A stretch of DNA of 61,205 nucleotides from an uncultured Eubacteriales bacterium (GCA_900539455.1 UQCD01000014.1:1-61205), one strand, 5' to 3'; numbered from the stretch's first letter, positions 8,788 through 17,932 are shown. Made by a program: numbers and translations. Notes: generated by a model from the letters alone, not told the origin.

Positions 8788-8897
8788 GCAAATTAATTAG
8801 TTTCAAAAAAAATTAATATTTTTATCCATAGTTTTTATCTATAACCGGACATATATATCCAGCCACAATTTTTGTTTGTTTTCTAATGAGCATAAGC

Positions 8898-8935
8898 AAA
8901 AAAGGAAATATGAGTTTTCTCATATTTCCTTTTTT
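8898..8935 (-). terminator. Rho-independent terminator of the glycogen phosphorylase gene
   Basis: A perfect 17-base-pair stem (8898-8914 with 8919-8935), 4-base loop, A-run and U-run on either side, 29 bases past the phosphorylase stop. The symmetric shape could stop transcription from either direction. Confidence 0.9.
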
Positions 8936-8963
8936 ATAATGTAATTTTAAACAAATTTTATAA

Positions 8964-11219
8964 TTAGTTTAATTTCCAAATATCTCTATTATATTCAGCG
9001 ATTGTTCTGTCTGATGAGAAGAAGCCTGCATTTGCAATATTAACAAGTGCTTTTCTTGACCAAGCTTTTCTATCTTCGTAATCCTTTAATGCAACTTCCT
9101 TTGTCTTGATATAATCATTAACATCAAGCAATGTCATAAACCAGTCTTTTACAATAAGTTCATTGTGAAGTCTGTGTAACATTTCAGAATCACCAACTTT
9201 AATCATCTCTGGACATACTATAAAGTCAACCAGCTCTTTGATAACAGGATCTTTATCATAGTAATTCTTTGATACATAATCAGCCTTGGCATAATGTTCA
9301 ATTACCTGTTCTGAGCTCTCACCAAATGTGTAGATATTATCTTTGCCAACTAATTCAGCGATTTCAACATTAGCACCATCCATAGTACCAAGTGTAATAG
9401 CACCGTTAAGCATAAATTTCATATTACCTGTACCTGAAGCTTCCTTAGATGCAAGTGAAATCTGTTCTGAAATATCACAAGCTGGGATTAACTTAGCAGC
9501 CTTTGATACACAGTAGTTTTCTACCATAACAACCTTTAAGTATGGACTTACTTCTGGATCATTGTTGATGATTTCCTGTAAGCAAAGGATTGTATGGATA
9601 ATATCCTTTGCAATAATATAAGCTGGAGCAGCCTTAGCACCAAAAATAACTGTAACAGGTGTTGTTGGCTTGTTGCCCTTCTTAATCTGAAGATATTTGT
9701 AGATAACATAAAGTACATTCATCTGCTGTCTCTTGTACTCATGAAGTCTTTTAACCTGAATATCAAATATAGAATTTTCATCAATATCAATATTCTGTGT
9801 AGCCTTAATATAATCCTTGAAAATCTTCTTATTTTCTTTCTTGATTTCAAATAACTTGTCAAGAACTTCGTCATTATCTAAGAACTGTTCTAACTTTTTA
9901 AGCTCTGTAGCATTCTTCTTGAAGCCATCACCGATAAGACTTTCGATATATGCTGAAAGACCTTCGTTACAATGTAATAACCATCTTCTAAATGTGATAC
10001 CGTTTGTCTTGTTGTTGAACTTCTCAGGATAAATCTTGTAGAAGTTGTTAAGCTCAGAATTCTTTAAAATTTCTGTATGAAGATAAGCAACACCATTTAC
10101 GCTAAATCCGTAATGGATGTCCATATGAGCCATATGAACTCTGTTTGTATCATCAATGATGTATACTGACTTATCATCAAATTTAGCTCTAACCTTTTCA
10201 TCTAAAACCTTGATGATTGGAACCAACTGTGGAACAACCTTTTCTAAGTAGTGCATTGGCCATTTTTCAAGAGCTTCTGCTAAGATTGTGTGGTTTGTAT
10301 ATGCACAGGTCTTTGATACGATTTCAATAGCTTCATCCTGATCAATGCCTTCTGCTGTTAACAATCTGATAAGTTCTGGAATAACCATTGATGGATGTGT
10401 ATCATTAATCTGGATTACTGCATAATCGTATAAGTCATGGAGATTTGAACCCTTTGCCTTTGCTTCAGCAAGAATAAGTCTGGCACCATTGCTAACCATA
10501 AAATACTGCTGATAAATTCTAAGTAATAAACCAGCCTCATCACTATCATCTGGATATAAGAACAATGTAAGGTTTTTGGCAATATCTTCTTTGTTGAAGT
10601 TGATTGAATCACCTTTTACGATTGTTTCATCTACAGATTCAACATCAAATAAATGTAACTTGTTTGTTCTGTTTTCATAACCTGTAACATCAATATCATA
10701 AAGTCTTGATGTAACCTTGCAATCACCAAACTGAACTTCGTAAGTTGTATCTGTCTTTGTAAGCCAGCTATTTTCTTCAATCCAAGGATTTGGAGTTTCT
10801 TTCTGCTTTCTATCAGCGAATACCTGTTTAAATAAACCTAAATGATAGTTAAGACCAATACCATCACCATTTAAACCAATGCTTGCCATAGAATCGATAA
10901 AGCAAGCTGCTAATCTACCAAGTCCACCATTTCCTAATGATGGTTCTGGCTCGATTTCTTCTATATCATAGATGCTCTTGCCATTTTCTTCTAATTCCTT
11001 CTTGATATCAGCAAAAATACCAAGATTGATAAGATTGTTTGATAAAAGCTTACCAATTAAGAATTCAGCAGAAATGTAATATACCTTCTTCTTTCCTTCA
11101 TTGCTAACTTTTCCATCAGCCATTTCTTTTGTCATTGAAAGAAGAGCATAATATAACTCTTCATTTGAGCAATCGCTAATAGCCTTTCCGTACTTCTTGT
11201 TGCAAAATTCCTGTAACAT
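8964..11219 (-). CDS. Glycogen/maltodextrin phosphorylase (GT35)
   Basis: 751 residues, somewhat shorter than the roughly 800-residue E. coli enzymes but normal for Clostridia. It shows the glycogen phosphorylase core: LGNGGLGRLAACF near residue 95, QINDTHPSM, and near residue 600 the PLP segment EASGTGNMKFMLNG with the Schiff-base Lys. It releases glucose 1-phosphate from alpha-1,4-glucan ends using phosphate. It sits between the regulator and the alpha-glucosidase as a single transcription unit with its own terminator, and it would work with the debranching enzyme at the left edge. GGAGG precedes the start. Confidence 0.96.
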   Translation of the reverse strand: MLQEFCNKKYGKAISDCSNEELYYALLSMTKEMADGKVSNEGKKKVYYISAEFLIGKLLSNNLINLGIFADIKKELEENGKSIYDIEEIEPEPSLGNGGLGRLAACFIDSMASIGLNGDGIGLNYHLGLFKQVFADRKQKETPNPWIEENSWLTKTDTTYEVQFGDCKVTSRLYDIDVTGYENRTNKLHLFDVESVDETIVKGDSINFNKEDIAKNLTLFLYPDDSDEAGLLLRIYQQYFMVSNGARLILAEAKAKGSNLHDLYDYAVIQINDTHPSMVIPELIRLLTAEGIDQDEAIEIVSKTCAYTNHTILAEALEKWPMHYLEKVVPQLVPIIKVLDEKVRAKFDDKSVYIIDDTNRVHMAHMDIHYGFSVNGVAYLHTEILKNSELNNFYKIYPEKFNNKTNGITFRRWLLHCNEGLSAYIESLIGDGFKKNATELKKLEQFLDNDEVLDKLFEIKKENKKIFKDYIKATQNIDIDENSIFDIQVKRLHEYKRQQMNVLYVIYKYLQIKKGNKPTTPVTVIFGAKAAPAYIIAKDIIHTILCLQEIINNDPEVSPYLKVVMVENYCVSKAAKLIPACDISEQISLASKEASGTGNMKFMLNGAITLGTMDGANVEIAELVGKDNIYTFGESSEQVIEHYAKADYVSKNYYDKDPVIKELVDFIVCPEMIKVGDSEMLHRLHNELIVKDWFMTLLDVNDYIKTKEVALKDYEDRKAWSRKALVNIANAGFFSSDRTIAEYNRDIWKLN

Positions 11220-11281
11220 AGTTACCTCCTAAAAATATAGTATTATTAAATATAATAGCTTCATATTTCTTCAACCAATGG

Positions 11282-11335
11282 TATTATAATATCACATAAC
11301 CAGCTATTCTTGTATGATATTATTGTTTTCTTGTA
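11282..11335 (-). promoter_or_regulatory. Promoter region of glycogen phosphorylase with spaced direct repeats
   Basis: Minus strand: TACAAGAA occurs twice (11328-11335 and 11307-11314), exactly 21 bases apart, about two helical turns, followed by a TATAAT box (about 11284-11289). No fair -35 hexamer is present. Two same-face direct repeats ahead of a -35-less promoter is the usual layout for an AraC-type activator; this is inference. Confidence 0.45.
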
Positions 11336-11343
11336 CAATTCTA

Positions 11344-12978
11344 TCAGATTTCAAGCATAATCGCCTCATATGGCTGAATATCTACAGCTTTTAAGTCAAA
11401 ATCAGATCTATTGTAATTAGATGCTAAAATTTTCTTTACCTCATACTCTGGCAGACTAATCTTCTTTGTACCATTGTGGAAGTTAGCTATTACTAAAATA
11501 CCTTGTCCATCAATATTTCTAGTATACGCAGCAATATCCTTGTCCTCATTTAGAACAGGAAGATAATTACCTTCACGAATACACAAAACATTCTTTCTAA
11601 TTCTAATCAATTTTTGGTAAAAATGCAAGACCGAATTGTCATCTTTCATTTCTTTTTCTACATTTATCTCTTTGTAGTTTTCATTAACCTTAAGCCAAGG
11701 TGTGCCTTTTGTAAATCCAGCGTTTGTTTCATCACTCCACTGCATAGGTGTTCTGGCATTATCTCTGCCCTTAGCATAGATTGATTTCATTATTTCTTTT
11801 TCGTCTACGCCCTCTGCTATCTTTTCGTTGTACATATTGATAATTTCAATATCCTTGTAATCATCAATAGACGGAAACTTTACATTTGTCATACCAAGCT
11901 CTTCACCCTGATATAAAAATGGTGTACCCTTAAGTCCATACAGATATAAGGCGAGCATTTTTGCACTTTCAATTCTGTATTCCTTGTCATTGCCAAAACG
12001 AGATACAATTCTTGGTAAATCGTGATTGTCCCAAAATAGTGCATTCCAGCCTTTTTCATAATCCAGTTGCCACTTGTTGATAACCTTTTTAAGCTCACCT
12101 AACTCCATAGGCTTTAATGCCCACTTGCCTTTTCCTGGAATTTCGTCTAAAGCACTATGTTCAAACTGGAATACCATTGAAAGCTCTTTGTTTTCAGGGT
12201 CTGTGTATTTAAGTGCCTCTTTTGTATCAGCAGCCCAGCATTCACCAACAGTAACTATTTCATCACCTTTTCCGTTACAGTTGAAGCCTTCACTATATAG
12301 CTGCTTTATATAATCGTGCAGCTTTGGTCCATTAGCCGTTATCATTTCGTCAGGTACTTTGCCCAGTAATTCAATCATATCTAATCTAAAACCACTAACG
12401 CCTTTATTTACCCAAAACTTCACTACATCTACTATTTTATTTCTAACCTTGGCATTTTCCCAGTTAAGGTCTGGCTGTCTTTTACTAAACATATGCAGGT
12501 AGTATTGACCTGTTGTTTCATCATACTGCCATGCACTGCCACTAAATACTGAACCTAACTCATTTGGCTCTTTTCCGTCTACTGGATCCCTCCATATATA
12601 GTAATCTCTGTATGGATTGTCCTTTGACTTTCTAGACTCAATAAACCACTTGTGTTCATCTGATGAATGATTAAAAACCATATCCATAATAATTTTTATA
12701 TCCCTTTTCTTTGCTTCCTCTAAAAGCTGGTCCATATCCTGCATCGTACCAAACTCGTCCATAATATCCGTATAGTCTGAGATGTCATATCCATTATCAT
12801 CATTTGGTGACTTATACACAGGACAAAGCCATATTGCATCAACGCCTAACCATTTGATGTAATCTAATTTGCTTATTATACCCTGTAAATCACCAATACC
12901 ATCATTATTGCTATCCATAAAGCTGCGAGGATAAATTTGATATATTACTGCATTTTTCCACCAAACTGTATTTTTCAT
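11344..12978 (-). CDS. Cytoplasmic alpha-glucosidase, oligo-1,6-glucosidase-like (GH13)
   Basis: 544 residues from the ATG at 12978, which has GGAGG 5 bases upstream. There is no signal peptide. The GH13 barrel has DMVFNHSSDEH, GFRLDMIELL (nucleophile Asp), TVGECWA (acid/base Glu) and WDNHDLPR, plus the QPDLNWEN element typical of the oligo-1,6-glucosidase / trehalose-6-phosphate hydrolase / alpha-glucosidase group. Met-Ile after the nucleophile resembles the Val-Ile of alpha-1,6-active members, so isomaltose-type activity is plausible. It should hydrolyse imported malto- or isomalto-oligosaccharides. It is divergent from the AraC-family gene, and the promoters overlap. Confidence 0.9.
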   Translation of the reverse strand: MKNTVWWKNAVIYQIYPRSFMDSNNDGIGDLQGIISKLDYIKWLGVDAIWLCPVYKSPNDDNGYDISDYTDIMDEFGTMQDMDQLLEEAKKRDIKIIMDMVFNHSSDEHKWFIESRKSKDNPYRDYYIWRDPVDGKEPNELGSVFSGSAWQYDETTGQYYLHMFSKRQPDLNWENAKVRNKIVDVVKFWVNKGVSGFRLDMIELLGKVPDEMITANGPKLHDYIKQLYSEGFNCNGKGDEIVTVGECWAADTKEALKYTDPENKELSMVFQFEHSALDEIPGKGKWALKPMELGELKKVINKWQLDYEKGWNALFWDNHDLPRIVSRFGNDKEYRIESAKMLALYLYGLKGTPFLYQGEELGMTNVKFPSIDDYKDIEIINMYNEKIAEGVDEKEIMKSIYAKGRDNARTPMQWSDETNAGFTKGTPWLKVNENYKEINVEKEMKDDNSVLHFYQKLIRIRKNVLCIREGNYLPVLNEDKDIAAYTRNIDGQGILVIANFHNGTKKISLPEYEVKKILASNYNRSDFDLKAVDIQPYEAIMLEI

Positions 12979-13002
12979 CAGAACCTCCATCTTTTAAATT
13001 TG

Positions 13003-13032
13003 TTGCAATTATATCATAGGATGTACTATAAT
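13003..13032 (+). promoter_or_regulatory. Overlapping divergent promoters of the AraC gene and the alpha-glucosidase gene
   Basis: Plus strand: TTGCAA (13003-13008), 18-base spacer, TATAAT (13027-13032) for the AraC-type gene. Minus strand: a TATAAT at 13008-13013 for the glucosidase gene overlaps that -35; its own -35 is weak. The two promoters cannot easily be used at once, so a regulator bound here could switch between them. Confidence 0.6.
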
Positions 13033-13099
13033 ACTACTATTATTATATATCTATAAATGGTTGCAGCATACTTTTGATTGTTTATATAAAGGTAGAAAT

Positions 13100-13987
13100 A
13101 TGAATATACTTGAATACGAAAATTATGAAGAAAAAAAGACGCACGGCGAGAGCAACTTTCCCTATGTTACATATGTTTGCTCAATTCCCATTGATTTTAC
13201 CTGTGTACCTAATCACTGGCACAACGAATTTGAAATTATTTATGTAAAAAGGGGCAAGGGACTTATTTCCATTGACCTGGATTATTATGAGGTAAAGGCA
13301 CACGATATTATTCTTATACTCCCCGGCCAGCTACACACTATTGAGCAGGAGGGCATTAATGTCATGGAATATGAAAATATGATTTTTTCTATGGATTTAC
13401 TTATTTCAAAAATGGATGATGCCTGCAATACCAACTTTTTTATGCCGATGACTAAAAGGCTTATCCAGATTCCAAGTATACTTAATGCGGATAATTGTGA
13501 TTATTATGATAGATTAGCAGAGTGTCTTAATAATATTGATGAAATCTGCAAAACCTTTCCTAAGGCTTACGAATTTACAATAAAAAGCAATCTGTTCCAA
13601 TTTTTCGGAATTTTGTTTAATAAAATTCCAAAGGTTTCACTTCCTACAATGAAAAAGCGAAAATCTTTAGATAAATTAAAGGTAATTATTAAATATGTTG
13701 AAAACAATTATGCAAATCCTATTACCATAGAGGAAATTGCAGCTTTGTGCAACTTTAGCCAGTCACACTTTATGAAATTTTTTAAGTCAAATATGGATGT
13801 ATCCTTTATTGAATACTTAAACAACTACCGACTAACTATTGCTTCGCGATTACTCATCTCCTCTTCCTCTTCTATTCTGGCTGTTGCTATGGAGTCAGGC
13901 TTTGATAATCTTTCATATTTTAACAGACTTTTTAAAAAAAGATACGATATGACACCTAGTGAGTTCAGAAAAATGTATCAGGACTAA
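13100..13987 (+). CDS. AraC-family transcriptional regulator with N-terminal cupin domain
   Basis: 295 residues from the ATG at 13100 (AAAGGT six bases upstream). The N-terminal cupin (NHWHNEFEIIYVKRGKG...ILPGQLHTIE) probably senses a sugar. The C-terminal 100 residues carry two helix-turn-helix motifs (IEEIAALCNFSQSHFMKFFK and FDNLSYFNRLFKKRYDMTPS). It is transcribed away from the alpha-glucosidase gene, with overlapping promoters, so it likely controls that gene and itself. A role as activator in maltodextrin use is inferred from position only. Confidence 0.9.
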   Translation: MNILEYENYEEKKTHGESNFPYVTYVCSIPIDFTCVPNHWHNEFEIIYVKRGKGLISIDLDYYEVKAHDIILILPGQLHTIEQEGINVMEYENMIFSMDLLISKMDDACNTNFFMPMTKRLIQIPSILNADNCDYYDRLAECLNNIDEICKTFPKAYEFTIKSNLFQFFGILFNKIPKVSLPTMKKRKSLDKLKVIIKYVENNYANPITIEEIAALCNFSQSHFMKFFKSNMDVSFIEYLNNYRLTIASRLLISSSSSILAVAMESGFDNLSYFNRLFKKRYDMTPSEFRKMYQD

Positions 13988-14029
13988 AAAAGCAGATTAG
14001 CTTTACTTTTAAAGCTAACCTGCTTTTTT
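13986..14029. terminator. Bidirectional terminator between AraC and AEC transporter genes
   Basis: A long stem (arms about 13986-14004 and 14011-14029, one mismatch) with A-run and T-run on either side. It lies directly at the AraC stop and about 90 bases past the stop of the AEC transporter gene on the other strand. The 14030-14119 stretch between holds nothing else. Confidence 0.85.
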
Positions 14030-14119
14030 ATAAATTATTTTAATGTCTTTTATAAATCTTTAAAATATCTTTTTATAAATATCTTTATACTATATATTCT
14101 TTGTTCTAAGGGATTATTT

Positions 14120-15073
14120 TTAAATCACTGCAAAGCTTTTTAATACCCAAATCCAAAATGTAATTGTAAATGCTGACAATAGGGTTGTAAGTACAATTAT
14201 GCTAGAGGAAAGTGTTCCATCGTGGTTCATATTCTTTGACATAATAAAACAGCTTGCTGTGGTTGGCGCACCATACATGATAAGAAGTGCAACTATCTCG
14301 CTGGAATTAAAGCCCAGATATGCTGCTATAGGCAGAAATATCATTGGTTGGATTATCAGTTTTATAAGTGTAGCAGCTACAGTAGGCTTAAGCATTTTTA
14401 TTGCCTTTGCCCCCTCAAAGGCAGCACCTATTGTAATAAGTGCCAAAGGTGTTGTAATCTTTGCCAGCGTAGATATTGTTTTGCTGGCAATAACCGGCAG
14501 GGTTATTTCAAAATAAGATAACAGCACGCCTATTAAAATACTGATTATCATTGGATTTTTCAATATTCCAATTAATGCCTTCTTTAATGTCTTTTTAAAA
14601 CTTAGGCTTTCATCCTTCTTCGGAGCTTCTAAGGTTAAAATCATTACTGCAAAAGCATTATAAAGAGGAACTGAGCCCACTATCATAAGTGGACCCATTC
14701 CCGAATCTCCCTGGATATTTTGAATTAATGCGATGCCTAATACTGCTGCACTGCCTCTGTAGGAGCCTTGTACAAATTCACCTATTATGGTTTTGTCCTT
14801 CATAAATACCTTAGCCAATGCCCAGGTTATAACAATACAAATCAGCGTTGTAACAAAGCAATATGCAACATACTTAAACTCAAAGTTTTCTCTGATTCCA
14901 CAGGACATTAAATCGTTAACCAATAAGCAAGGCAATGTCACATTGAAATTAAACTTATTTGCATCCTTTATGAAGCTTTCTCCTAACATACCTATTCTTT
15001 TTAGTACATAACCTACAACAATAACCAAAAATACAGGTATAGTAGCATTAAGACTGAATATCAAATTATCCAT
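14120..15073 (-). CDS. AEC-family transporter (auxin efflux carrier / malate permease type)
   Basis: 317 residues with about ten membrane segments in two five-helix bundles, with the family's N-terminal start FSLNATIPVFLVIVVGYVLK and a Pro-rich/Gly crossover segment in each half. AEC proteins are secondary carriers of small organic acids or amino acids. The start lies 3 bases after the thrS stop, and its GAGG ribosome site is inside the thrS end, so the two form one transcript under the Thr T-box. That makes threonine, or a relative, a plausible substrate, but direction and substrate are unproven. Confidence 0.88.
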   Translation of the reverse strand: MDNLIFSLNATIPVFLVIVVGYVLKRIGMLGESFIKDANKFNFNVTLPCLLVNDLMSCGIRENFEFKYVAYCFVTTLICIVITWALAKVFMKDKTIIGEFVQGSYRGSAAVLGIALIQNIQGDSGMGPLMIVGSVPLYNAFAVMILTLEAPKKDESLSFKKTLKKALIGILKNPMIISILIGVLLSYFEITLPVIASKTISTLAKITTPLALITIGAAFEGAKAIKMLKPTVAATLIKLIIQPMIFLPIAAYLGFNSSEIVALLIMYGAPTTASCFIMSKNMNHDGTLSSSIIVLTTLLSAFTITFWIWVLKSFAVI

Positions 15074-15076
15074 TTT

Positions 15077-17038
15077 TTATTTTGCCTCATCAGTTACTTC
15101 TATTTTTCTAATCTCTTTTGTTCTGATTTCCTTACAAATATCATTGATAAATGTATCTAAATCCTTTAAGCCTTCATCACCTAAGTATCTGCTTCTTACA
15201 GAAACCTTATTTTCTTCTTCTTCCTTTTGACCTACCACTAACATATATGGTACTCTGTTTAATCTTGAATCTCTAATCTTAAAGCCAATCTTTTCAGCAC
15301 GATTATCAACTGAGCTTCTAATACCATTTGCAACTAACTGGTCATTTACTTTATTTGCATAATCAGCATACTTTTCTGAAATAGGCAATACTCTTACCTG
15401 TTCCGGACAAAGCCATGTTGGGAAAAGTCCTGCATACTTTTCGATAAGCCAAGCAAGTGTTCTTTCGTAACAGCCTAAGGATGTTCTATGAATAATGTAT
15501 GGACGAACCTTGTCACCATTCTGGTCTACATAATACATATCAAACTGTTCAGCAAGTAAAGCATCCCATTGGACAGTAATCATTGTATCTTCTTTTCCGT
15601 ATACATTTTTGGCATTAATATCTACTTTTGGACCATAGAAGGCAGCTTCGCCAACATCCTCTGTAAATTTAACACCAAGCTCTGTAAGAATATTTCTAAT
15701 ATGTCCTTCTGTTTCCGCCCAGACCTCTGGCTCACCAATATATTTTTCTCTATTGTCTGGATCCCATTTTGAAAGATGATATGTTACATCTTCTTCTACA
15801 CCAAGTATTTCAAGACAGTATTTTGCAAGTGCAAGACAACCCTTAAATTCCTCAACCATCTGGTCTGGTCTTACAATTAAATGTCCTTCTGAAATTGTAA
15901 ACTGTCTTACTCTTGTAAGTCCGTGCATTTCGCCTGAGTCTTCATTTCTAAATAATGTAGAAGTTTCACCATATCTAAGTGGCAAATCCCTGTAGCTCTT
16001 TTGACTAGCCTTGTATACATAATACTGGAATGGACAGGTCATTGGACGAAGTGCAAATACTTCTTTATCATTTTCTTCATCACCAAGTACAAACATACCG
16101 TCCTTGTAATGATCCCAATGTCCTGAAATCTTATACAAATCAGATTTTGCCATAAGAGGTGTTTTTGTTCTAACATAGCCTCTTCTTGTTTCCTCATCCT
16201 CAATCCATCTTTGAAGCTCCTGAATCATAATTACACCCTTTGGCATAATAAGAGGCAGGCCCTGTCCTATTACATCAACAGTTGTAAATAATTCCATTTC
16301 TCTGCCTAATTTGTTATGATCTCTTTTCTTAATATCTTCAAGGTAAGCTAAGTATTCATTTAACTCATCCTTCTTTGTATAAGCTGTACCATAAATTCTT
16401 GAAAGCATTTTATTGTCAGAATTGCCTCTCCAGTACGCTCCTGAAGATGAAATAAGCTTAAAGGCTTTAATAAGACCTGTTTTCATAAGGTGAGGTCCTG
16501 CACATAAGTCTACAAAATCTCCCTGTCTATAGAAGGAAATAACTGCATCCTCTGGCAAATCCTTAATAAGCTCTACCTTGTATGGTTCTTCCTTTTCTTC
16601 CATAAACTTAATAGCTTCTTCTCTTGGCAGTGTAAATCTTTCAATAGGGGCATTCTCCTTAATAACCTTTTTCATTTCTGCTTCGATTTTGTCAAGATCC
16701 TCTCTAGAAAATGGTTCATGCTCAAAATCATAATAAAAGCCTGTATCTATAGAAGGTCCTATTGCAAGCTTAGCCTGTGGATATAATCTTTTAACAGCCT
16801 CTGCAAGTACATGGGAAGCTGTATGCCTGTAAGCTGCCTTTCCTGCTTCATCATTAAATGTAAGAATATTTAAGCTGCAATCCTTGTCAACTACTGTTCT
16901 AAGGTCGACAACCTCTCCATTAACCTCGCCTGCACAAGCAGCTCTTGCAAGCCCTTCACTAATATCAAGTGCTATTTCATATACAGACATAGCACTTTCA
17001 TACTCTTTAACTGAAGCGTCTTTTAATGTAATCTTCAT
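15077..17038 (-). CDS. thrS: Threonyl-tRNA synthetase
   Basis: 653 residues, the normal length. The order is an N-terminal TGS domain (about 1-60), the editing domain with HTASHVLAEAVKRLYP and CAGPHL, the class II catalytic core (about 245-535; RPMTCPFQYYVYK, FRNEDSGEMHGLTRVRQF, HRTSLGCYERTL) and the anticodon-binding domain (KIRDSRLNRVPYMLVVGQKE). It charges tRNA-Thr. Expression is set by the T-box leader upstream. One AEC transporter gene follows directly. Confidence 0.98.
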   Translation of the reverse strand: MKITLKDASVKEYESAMSVYEIALDISEGLARAACAGEVNGEVVDLRTVVDKDCSLNILTFNDEAGKAAYRHTASHVLAEAVKRLYPQAKLAIGPSIDTGFYYDFEHEPFSREDLDKIEAEMKKVIKENAPIERFTLPREEAIKFMEEKEEPYKVELIKDLPEDAVISFYRQGDFVDLCAGPHLMKTGLIKAFKLISSSGAYWRGNSDNKMLSRIYGTAYTKKDELNEYLAYLEDIKKRDHNKLGREMELFTTVDVIGQGLPLIMPKGVIMIQELQRWIEDEETRRGYVRTKTPLMAKSDLYKISGHWDHYKDGMFVLGDEENDKEVFALRPMTCPFQYYVYKASQKSYRDLPLRYGETSTLFRNEDSGEMHGLTRVRQFTISEGHLIVRPDQMVEEFKGCLALAKYCLEILGVEEDVTYHLSKWDPDNREKYIGEPEVWAETEGHIRNILTELGVKFTEDVGEAAFYGPKVDINAKNVYGKEDTMITVQWDALLAEQFDMYYVDQNGDKVRPYIIHRTSLGCYERTLAWLIEKYAGLFPTWLCPEQVRVLPISEKYADYANKVNDQLVANGIRSSVDNRAEKIGFKIRDSRLNRVPYMLVVGQKEEEENKVSVRSRYLGDEGLKDLDTFINDICKEIRTKEIRKIEVTDEAK

Positions 17039-17141
17039 TCTAATATCTCCTTTACTTTTTATTTTTGAAAATAAACAAAACTGAAGTTTTGCATAATTGC
17101 AAGGTCTTTACTATCCAGGATTAAAAAAGCCTTTATAATAG

Positions 17142-17384
17142 AAAAGCCCTGCACGCAAAACGTGCAGGGACGATATTTACCGTGGTTCCACCCTGTTTGT
17201 CACAAATGAATGTAACGCTCATTGGATTATAACGTAATCAACGGACTGGATTAGAGTCACTCCGAGGTAGTTTTCAGCTTTAACCAGATAGGACACTCAC
17301 ACCAACGGTCCCTCTCTTTTATCCTTTATAAAACTTACTCGTCTCATCAACGCATTAATATTAATATTTGTTATTTTTCCGACT
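17142..17384 (-). promoter_or_regulatory. T-box leader for threonine (thrS operon)
   Basis: On the minus strand the conserved T-box sequence AGGGTGGAACCACGG lies at 17194-17180. It is followed by a strong terminator: CCCTGCACG arms at 17047+100 (17147-17155) and 17161-17169, then a U-run. Stem I shows the AGAGAGG and GGTGTGAG elements. In the specifier loop TGAAA is followed by ACT (17271-17269) and then A, the same layout as TGAAG-TGC-A in the second T-box of this window. ACT is a Thr codon. Uncharged tRNA-Thr should favour read-through into thrS and the AEC gene. Confidence 0.93.
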
Positions 17385-17390
17385 AAATGA

Positions 17391-17418
17391 ATTATAGCAT
17401 TTTCATTTAAGTTGTCAA
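17391..17418 (-). promoter_or_regulatory. Sigma-A promoter of the thrS T-box operon
   Basis: Minus strand: perfect TTGACA (17413-17418), 16-base spacer and perfect TATAAT (17391-17396), just upstream of the T-box leader. Confidence 0.85.
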
Positions 17419-17541
17419 TACTTCTGTTATTAGAAAAATTTAACTATTTATTAATAATTTTCTTCTTTATTTTTGAACAAAATAGTATTACAATATGTTT
17501 ATAAAAAGCATAGGACAAACAACTATGAGAAAGAGGTTAAT

Positions 17542-17874
17542 ATGGCAAAGAAATTCGGTAAATTTTTAGCTTTTACAGCTATTGCTACTGCTGTTGGTGC
17601 AGGTGCAGTTGCTCTTTACAAAAAATATGTTGCACAAAAGCCTGAAGATGACTTCGATGATTTTGATGATGACGATTTTGATGATGATTTCGAGGATGAC
17701 TTCGACACAGATTTAGATAGAGGTTACACAGCAATTCCTCTTGAAACAGATGCAGTTGATGAGGCTCTTGGCGAAGCTAAAGAGGAAGAAAAGCCTGCTG
17801 ATGACAAGAAAGCAGACGATACTGCAAAAAAAGACAACAAAAAAGACGACAAAAAAGACGACAAAAAAGCTTAA
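17542..17874 (+). CDS. Small membrane-anchored Asp-rich protein, function unknown
   Basis: 110 residues from the ATG at 17542 (GAGG with 5-base spacing); a longer form from 17473 has no ribosome site. A short basic start and one hydrophobic Ala/Gly segment (about residues 6-25) are followed by an extremely acidic stretch of Asp/Phe/Glu repeats (about 36-60), a middle region, and a Lys/Asp tail made of KKDDKKDD units. It looks like a single-pass or lipid-associated small protein with a disordered charged tail. I recognise no family. It is monocistronic on the plus strand, opposite its neighbours, and ends at a shared terminator. Confidence 0.7.
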   Translation: MAKKFGKFLAFTAIATAVGAGAVALYKKYVAQKPEDDFDDFDDDDFDDDFEDDFDTDLDRGYTAIPLETDAVDEALGEAKEEEKPADDKKADDTAKKDNKKDDKKDDKKA

Positions 17875-17885
17875 ATGCTTTACTT

Positions 17886-17930
17886 AAAAATAGGACCCCA
17901 AAAGGCTATGCTTTTGAGGGTCCTATTTTT
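17886..17930. terminator. Bidirectional terminator between convergent genes
   Basis: Arms of about 19-20 bases (17886-17904 and 17911-17930) with one bulge, flanked by A5 and T5. It lies between the Asp-rich gene (plus) and the DUF6062 gene (minus), which converge here. Confidence 0.9.
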
Positions 17931-17932
17931 AT

